From the NCBI GenBank assembly GCA_049601975.1, contig JBMYRC010000079.1:1-18583 (forward strand): a stretch of DNA of 18,583 bases, in the 5' to 3' direction. Each line of letters begins with the position of its first letter. The first letter of the stretch is position 1. Positions 13,676-18,583 of the stretch are shown piece by piece. The notes below the pieces were generated by a model. It was not told the DNA's origin, searched no databases, and saw only the letters and a program-made list of their open reading frames with translations. A program made the translations under genes and the position numbers. This stretch comes from UBA6544 sp049601975. GTDB taxonomy: Bacteria > Pseudomonadota > Alphaproteobacteria > UBA8366.

Positions 13676-15710
13676 ATGGCGTCACATGTGGAACTTCCAT
13701 CGTTCAGATCGGAGCTGGACTACTTTTCTCTGAATCCCCTGCCGGTTTTCATTTTGTTGGAGGATTGCTCCGTTCAATATCAAAACCCAGCGGCGGAAAA
13801 ATGGCTCCAAGGTCGGAAAGCGGCGGCTTGGGAGAATGATTTCAGGCAAATGTGCAGAACCGCCATCTCTGTATTTAATTCCGGGCAACCCCTGGAAATT
13901 CAGGTAGGAGAACCCGGCGATATTGTAAATTTCACTGCAGTCCCGGAGAGAGAATCGAGGAGCGTTTGTTTCTTGGCTGCAGCGCCTGAGGCACCAGCTC
14001 GATCAGCTATTCCATCGCTACGAGATGAGGATGGCGGATTTCGGGATCTGGTCGAGGAATCGCAGCAAGGAATTCTAATTCATCGCAATTGGCGCCCGGT
14101 ATTCGGCAACCAAGCGTTGGCGCGGATATTTGGTTTCTCGGATGTCGACGAGATTCTCAAACTCAAAAGCGTCCGCGAATTATACGCAATGCATGAGCAT
14201 GAACGTTTGAAGCTTTTTAACGAGGCTCGGTTTGCCGGCAATGCTGCGCCGGAGATTTACGAATTTGAGGCGGTTCGTGCGGACGGCGAACAGATTTGGG
14301 TTCAGACCAGCGTGCGTGTCGTCACGTGGAATGGCGAACGGGCAACTCAGCATTGGCTGACCGATGTCACTGAACGCAAATTGGCTGAGCAACGTTTGGC
14401 GCGGCTCGCCAGTTACGATGTTCTGACCGGCCTCGCCAATCGCACGATGTTTCAGAGCGAGCTGCGCCAGGCAATCGCGCAAGTCGGACGTTCCGGTGGA
14501 ACCGGGGCGCTGTTACTACTCGATCTAGAAAATTTCAAACACGTCAATGATTCTCTGGGGCACCCAGCCGGAGATGCATTGCTGAAGCGGGTTGCGCAGC
14601 GGCTTGTCAGCCGGGCACGTGAAACGGACTTCGTCGCCCGTCTTGGAGGTGACGAGTTTGCCATCGTTGCCAATAACTTGACCGATGCAAATGGCGCAAC
14701 CGTGATTGCCCAAACCGTCGAGGAGGCACTTCGACAATCAATCAATCTCGAGGGGACGGAGATTTTCACGACGGCAAGCGTCGGTATTACATTATTCCCC
14801 GAAGATTCCGGCGATCCAGATATCCTCCTGAAGAATGCGGATATGGCGCTATATCAGGCGAAGAATGTCGGACGCGGAAAGTTCTCTTTTTACAATGCGG
14901 AACTCAACGCCAAGGCGCTGCGTCGAAAAGAATTGGAGTACGCGTTAAGGACGGCGATCTCCGACGATGGATTGCAGCTCAAGTATCAGCCGAAAGTTGA
15001 TATTGCCGCTGGCAAGATCGTCGGCGTCGAAGAGCTGCTCCGCTGGACGCATGAAAAGCATGGAGAAATTTCCCGGCCGAATTCATTCCTATCGCGGAAA
15101 CTTCTGGATTGATCGTACCCATCGGTGATTGGGTCTTGCGCAAAGCGTGTGGGCAGCTCGTTGAATGGAAGGCGACCGGTTTGCCGCCAATTCCGATTGC
15201 GGTGAACTTATCGGCGGTACAGTTCAAGCGAACCGACCTCGTGGAGGGTATCGGTCAAATGATCAATGAGTTCAAAGTCGACCCTGCCAGTCTGGAGCTA
15301 GAAATTACCGAGAGCATGATCATGGAAAATGTAGAGGCGACAGTGATGGCGCTCCACGGATTGCATGACATCGGGGTGAGTCTTGCCATCGATGATTTCG
15401 GTACGGGGCATTCGTCGTTGGCCTACCTCAAACGGTTTCCGATGGATAAATTAAAGATCGACAGATCTTTCGTGAACGATGTCGTGGATGATGCGGCAAT
15501 CGCCCAGATTATTATCAATCTGGCGAAGCAATTAAATCTTGGCGTCATTGCCGAGGGAGTTGAGACCGTCCCGCAGCTTGAGTTCCTGAGAGAGAATGGT
15601 TGCGACGTCGTGCAGGTTATCATTTTAGCCCGCCGATCGATGCGATGAGTTTTGTCGATTGGTTCAATAACCATGAGACTGGCTCGTCATCCTTGACTGG
15701 TATGGAATAA
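13676..15710 (+). pseudogene. PAS-PAS-GGDEF-EAL cyclic-di-GMP protein, interrupted by two single-base deletions
   Basis: The reconstructed protein has a degenerate PAS domain (PLPVFILLEDCSVQYQNPAA), a second PAS domain (FRDLVEESQQGILIHRNW to WLTDVTERK), a GGDEF domain with intact LGGDEF and the RETD inhibitory site five residues upstream, and an EAL domain with VEELLRW, NLSAVQF, EITES, IDDFGTG, KIDRSF and IAEGVET. As read, the frame stops at 15112. Inserting one C in the run at 15072-15074 restores SPAEFIPIAETSGLIVPIGDW. A second missing base in the GG at 15615-15616 makes the next frame stop at 15648; restoring it gives QGYHFSPPIDAMSFVDW and a stop at 15710. The as-read product would keep the cyclase and lose the phosphodiesterase. 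Both lesions shorten homopolymer runs, so sequencing error competes with real decay. Confidence 0.85.
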
Positions 15711-15803
15711 CGCCGCTTCCCGGTCTGTCGTTATAAAGCTTAACCTACGCGATCCCCTCGTATAGAATATGCATGAAGCCGAACAATGCTTTTGGGGGGT
15801 ATG
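15711..15803 (+). promoter_or_regulatory. Leader/promoter region of the universal stress protein gene
   Basis: A TATAGAAT box (15761-15768) lies about 35 bases before the start, with CTTAAC (15739-15744) 16 bases upstream as a poor -35 candidate. A run of six G (15794-15799) is the ribosome-binding site for ATG 15801/15804. No operator is visible. Confidence 0.35.
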
Positions 15804-16658
15804 ATGAAAACGATCTTGGTGCCGTTGGAAGAAAGCGACGTTTTACCCTCGATACTCGAAGCAGCGTTAATCGTGGCGAAACGATTCGATAGCTACGTCG
15901 AAGGTTTATACGAACAACCGGGATTAACCGAAGTCGTCGTCGCCGGCGAAGGTTTGGGCGTGACGCCACCCGATTTAGTCGAGACGTTTCAACAACAAGA
16001 GAAAGAACGCGCCGTTCGCGCGCATGAGCTCTTTGAAGCGTTCATGAAGGAGAAAGGCGTGCCGTTGAACGGTGGCGGCTCACCGCAAGATCACCCAACG
16101 GCGGGCTGGGTAGAAGAAGAGGTTCCGGGCCGTGATTTGGTCGGTAATCGGGGGCGCTTGTTCGATTTGATTGTCGTTGGACGACCGGTGCGAAACTCCG
16201 CGACGCCGACCATGAGCCTACTGGAAGCAGCGCTTTTTGAAACGGGCCGGCCCATATTGATCGCGCCGCCGAAGCCGCCGTCCGGCCTTGGTAAGAACGT
16301 TGTTGTGTCTTGGAATGGGAGTTATGAGACGCCGCGCTGTATCAGCTTCGCCATGCCTTTGTTGCGAGAAGCGGAAAAGGTAACGGTCTTGCAAGTCGAA
16401 GAAGGCATGGTGCCGGGGCCGACCGCCAACGATGCCACGATCCATTTGCGGCGCAATGGAATCAACGCTGAGGCTCTAAATGTCAAAGCCGGGCGCCGTA
16501 TGGCAGGTGAAGCGGTCTTGGAAGAGGCGGAAAGAATTAACGCCGATCTGCTAATAAAAGGCGCTTATACCCGCAGCCGCATCCGGCAAATGATATTCGG
16601 TGGTATCACCAGTCATATCCTTGATGCGGCGGAAATGCCGGTCTTGATGTGCCACTAA
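15804..16658 (+). CDS. Tandem universal stress protein (UspA family)
   Basis: A 284-residue protein with two Usp-like halves. The N-terminus MKTILVPLEESDVLPSILEAAL is the Usp strand 1 plus helix, and LFDLIVVGRPVR ends the first half. The second half starts NVVVSWNGSYETPRCISFAMPLL and ends with LLIKGAYTRSRIRQMIFGGITSHILDAAEMPVLM. That end contains a G-x2-x9-G-[ST]-like nucleotide-binding loop (GAYTRSRIRQMIFGGITS), suggesting ATP binding in the C-terminal half. Such proteins act in stress survival, but the precise role is unknown. ATG 15804 fits the G6 ribosome-binding run; 15801 and 15786 are alternative ATGs. The gene is convergent with the glycosyltransferase-like gene and overlaps its stop by four bases. 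Confidence 0.88.
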   Translation: MKTILVPLEESDVLPSILEAALIVAKRFDSYVEGLYEQPGLTEVVVAGEGLGVTPPDLVETFQQQEKERAVRAHELFEAFMKEKGVPLNGGGSPQDHPTAGWVEEEVPGRDLVGNRGRLFDLIVVGRPVRNSATPTMSLLEAALFETGRPILIAPPKPPSGLGKNVVVSWNGSYETPRCISFAMPLLREAEKVTVLQVEEGMVPGPTANDATIHLRRNGINAEALNVKAGRRMAGEAVLEEAERINADLLIKGAYTRSRIRQMIFGGITSHILDAAEMPVLMCH

Positions 16659-18583
16659 AGAGGGGGGGCGCTATTTTGCGCGCCGCACCAGTCTGTCCAA
16701 ATATCCCGATAGATCTCTTCGACTGCGCCGACATATAGGCTTGGGTCGCCGACTGGGCTCGTGAGTATTTTACCCCGCAGCAAAGTGCGGAGTTCCTCTA
16801 AATAACCGAGATCGTCGGCCATGCGTAAGGCGATCTTAATGTAGTCCTCTCTGCTCGATGCGATAAAATCGTCGAGCCCTAAGGCGTGTAGCGCCGACGC
16901 ACCGATCCGGCCAGCAATCGTGTTTCCGCGCAGTGCGACAACTGGAACTCCCATCCATAGCGAATCAGCCGAGCTCATTCCTCCTCCGTGTGGGAAAGGG
17001 TCGAGCATGATGTCGACAAGGGCGTGTTTGGCTAAGTGTTCCGGTTGCGGATCGCTGCCGAGGAGTTCGAACCTATCCGCGTCAATACCAGTCACCGCCA
17101 TTCGTGCAGTGAACTCCTTCAACACCGTCTCGCGGTCGAGTGCCTGACTTTTTATAATTAGTCTCGCGTCCGGTACTCGTTTGAGTATTTCGGACCAAGT
17201 TGCAAGGGCGGCATCGTTCATTTTTTCAAGCCGATTGAAACTGCCGAAGGTCACAAAGTCGTTAACGAGGCACGGTGGCTCGACGACGTCGGGCGACGGG
17301 ACCGGCGCCATATAGGGCAGGTGACTCGGCAGGAATCGAACAGATTCGGCATACATGTGATGTTCCGACTCCGGTGTAACAATCGCGTCCGTCAAAAAGT
17401 AATCGATTGTCGGCAGGCCGGTTCCATTCGCAAAACCCCAGGCGGTGACTTGCACCGGTGCCGGCTTGTGCGCGAACAGCATTAACCGATTACCCGCCGA
17501 GTGACCCGAGAGGTCGACTAAGATATCAATTTTGTCTTCGCGTATTTGGGCTGCTAGTGCGGTATCTCCCATGTGGGCGCAATCCCGCCATTCGGTTGCA
17601 GCCGTACGGAGACGATCTGTGACGTCATCCTGCGTAATATTACAAGCATAGCAGATGACGTCGAACTTGGACCGGTCGTACGACAACAACATCGGGCCAA
17701 ATCCGTTCGTTGCGGAATGGTGCCGAAAATCGGACGATACATATCCCACGCGAAGCCGCCGTTTGGCTGTCGGACTGTTCGAGTGTGGACGAAATTTATC
17801 GGCAAGGGGTTTACCGTGTTGCTCATACCAACGCCGCCGTTCCGCCTGATGATCTCGAACGTCGTAGGCGGCATTGAAATCAAGCGAATATATGAGGTTG
17901 CTGTGAGCCTTGGAGTGAGCAGGGTCAAGTGCGACGGCACGTCTGTATGCGGTCTCGGCACCCGCATGATCGCCGAGGGCTCGTAAGGCTGCGCCCAAAT
18001 TGTTTTGAGCATCAGCTAAATTCGGAGCGATCTCGATCGCCCTTCGCGCAGCTGCGGCCGCATCAAGGTGTTGGCTCAATAAATTGAGCCCGGTCGACAG
18101 GTTAGCGAGTGCCTGTGCGTGATTCGGGTGAATCTCTATCGCCTTGCGCAGCGCCTGAGTACCCTCTTCCGTCCGGCCGATTTCGATAAGCAGACTGCCC
18201 AAATTTTGATAGGCGTTGGCGTAATTTGGATTTAGTTCGATGGCGTGTTTGAACTCGATCTCCGCGCGCCCGAACTCGCCGGTTGCCTGCAACATGTTCG
18301 CAAAATTATTGTGCGCTTGGGGAGAGTCCGGCGCCAGCTCAGCTGCGATCCCCAAAATAGCTGCAGCTTCCTCTGTCCGGCCGGTCTTTTGCAGTAAGAG
18401 ACCGAGATTGCCGTGCAATGCCGAATTCTTCGGTTCGATTTCAATAGCTGTCCGATGGGCGGCCAAAGCGTCTTCCTCTCGGCCCATCCGATCAAGCACA
18501 TTGGCGAGATTGCTATAAGCCGGTGTGTGATCTGGCTTTACGACAAGGGCCTTTCGAAGGGATTTTTCCGCTGCTTCCAATTG
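16655..18583 (-). CDS. TPR-repeat O-GlcNAc transferase-like protein (N-terminus cut by window edge)
   Basis: The frame is open to the right edge; the TTG at 18580 is merely the first possible start, so the protein is partial (642 codons visible). Six consecutive 34-residue TPR units of the type AYSNLANVLDRMGREEDALAAHRTAIEIEPKN run from about residue 18 to 221, after a partial one. The C-terminal part is a glycosyltransferase family 41 (OGT/SPINDLY) domain: RVGYVSSDFRHHS, DILVDLSGHSAGNRL, PVQVTAWGFANGTGLPTIDYFLTD, FGSFNRLEKMN, and the nucleotide-sugar-binding MLDPFPHGGGMSSADSLWMGVPVVAL. It probably adds a sugar to protein Ser/Thr. The acceptor is unknown; bacterial relatives are often tied to surface or flagellar proteins. 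Confidence 0.92.
   Translation of the reverse strand, partial: QLEAAEKSLRKALVVKPDHTPAYSNLANVLDRMGREEDALAAHRTAIEIEPKNSALHGNLGLLLQKTGRTEEAAAILGIAAELAPDSPQAHNNFANMLQATGEFGRAEIEFKHAIELNPNYANAYQNLGSLLIEIGRTEEGTQALRKAIEIHPNHAQALANLSTGLNLLSQHLDAAAAARRAIEIAPNLADAQNNLGAALRALGDHAGAETAYRRAVALDPAHSKAHSNLIYSLDFNAAYDVRDHQAERRRWYEQHGKPLADKFRPHSNSPTAKRRLRVGYVSSDFRHHSATNGFGPMLLSYDRSKFDVICYACNITQDDVTDRLRTAATEWRDCAHMGDTALAAQIREDKIDILVDLSGHSAGNRLMLFAHKPAPVQVTAWGFANGTGLPTIDYFLTDAIVTPESEHHMYAESVRFLPSHLPYMAPVPSPDVVEPPCLVNDFVTFGSFNRLEKMNDAALATWSEILKRVPDARLIIKSQALDRETVLKEFTARMAVTGIDADRFELLGSDPQPEHLAKHALVDIMLDPFPHGGGMSSADSLWMGVPVVALRGNTIAGRIGASALHALGLDDFIASSREDYIKIALRMADDLGYLEELRTLLRGKILTSPVGDPSLYVGAVEEIYRDIWTDWCGAQNSAPPL

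Noticed and set aside
15112..15114. The TGA near 15112 in the GGDEF-EAL gene as another selenocysteine codon
   Set aside because: The residues just before it (NSFLSRKLLD) do not match an EAL domain. Adding one base upstream gives the conserved EAL sequence in another frame, so a frameshift explains it fully.
15739..15766. A heat-shock (sigma-32) promoter before the universal stress protein gene, suggested by CCCC near TATAG
   Set aside because: The -35-like CTTAAC is only nine bases from the CCCC, too close for a sigma-32 promoter.

Overview
The window looks like a piece of an alphaproteobacterial chromosome, probably a Rhodospirillales-type organism. This is judged from gene content and order only: hldD-lgt-MidA-type methyltransferase, YbjN-proC-COQ9/TetR-like-csaA, a MarR/OmpR/histidine-kinase group divergent from ilvE, and an UbiK-type BMFP protein. 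Base composition is moderately GC-rich. Genes are tightly packed, no gap without a gene exceeds 300 bases, and I see no tRNA, rRNA, CRISPR array or insertion sequence.

Left part (1-4734): a minus-strand run ends at the left edge with a MidA/NDUFAF7-family methyltransferase (3' end cut off), preceded by lgt (lipoprotein maturation), hldD (LPS heptose precursor) and a cupin protein. An SDR-family gene diverges from the cupin gene across a region rich in AATGT/ACATT boxes. A small UbiK-like coiled-coil protein follows.

Middle (4979-10961): a plus-strand group encodes a YbjN-domain protein, ProC, a TetR/COQ9-like protein and CsaA. It converges on a minus-strand regulatory operon of a MarR regulator, an OmpR-type response regulator and an EnvZ-type histidine kinase. 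A branched-chain aminotransferase (ilvE) diverges from the MarR gene and ends in a good intrinsic terminator.

Right part (11022-18583): a metallophosphoesterase is followed by the main discovery, a gene that conceptual translation splits in two at an in-frame TGA (12334-12336). Read as selenocysteine, the TGA joins both halves into one 427-residue protein resembling the glycine/sarcosine/betaine/D-proline reductase selenoprotein B family, with a U-P-N-C redox motif. A SECIS-like hairpin with a GU-containing apex follows directly. A convergent RidA-family gene overlaps its end. Then come a PAS-PAS-GGDEF-EAL cyclic-di-GMP gene broken by two single-base deletions in short homopolymer runs, a tandem universal stress protein, and (minus strand, cut by the right edge) a TPR-containing O-GlcNAc-transferase-like protein.

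Most genes are housekeeping (envelope precursors, proline and branched-chain amino acids, signalling). The points most worth a second look are the selenoprotein, the SDR with an apparently non-canonical ATC start and no Tyr/Lys catalytic pair, the two-deletion GGDEF-EAL gene, and the two palindrome-bearing divergent control regions.
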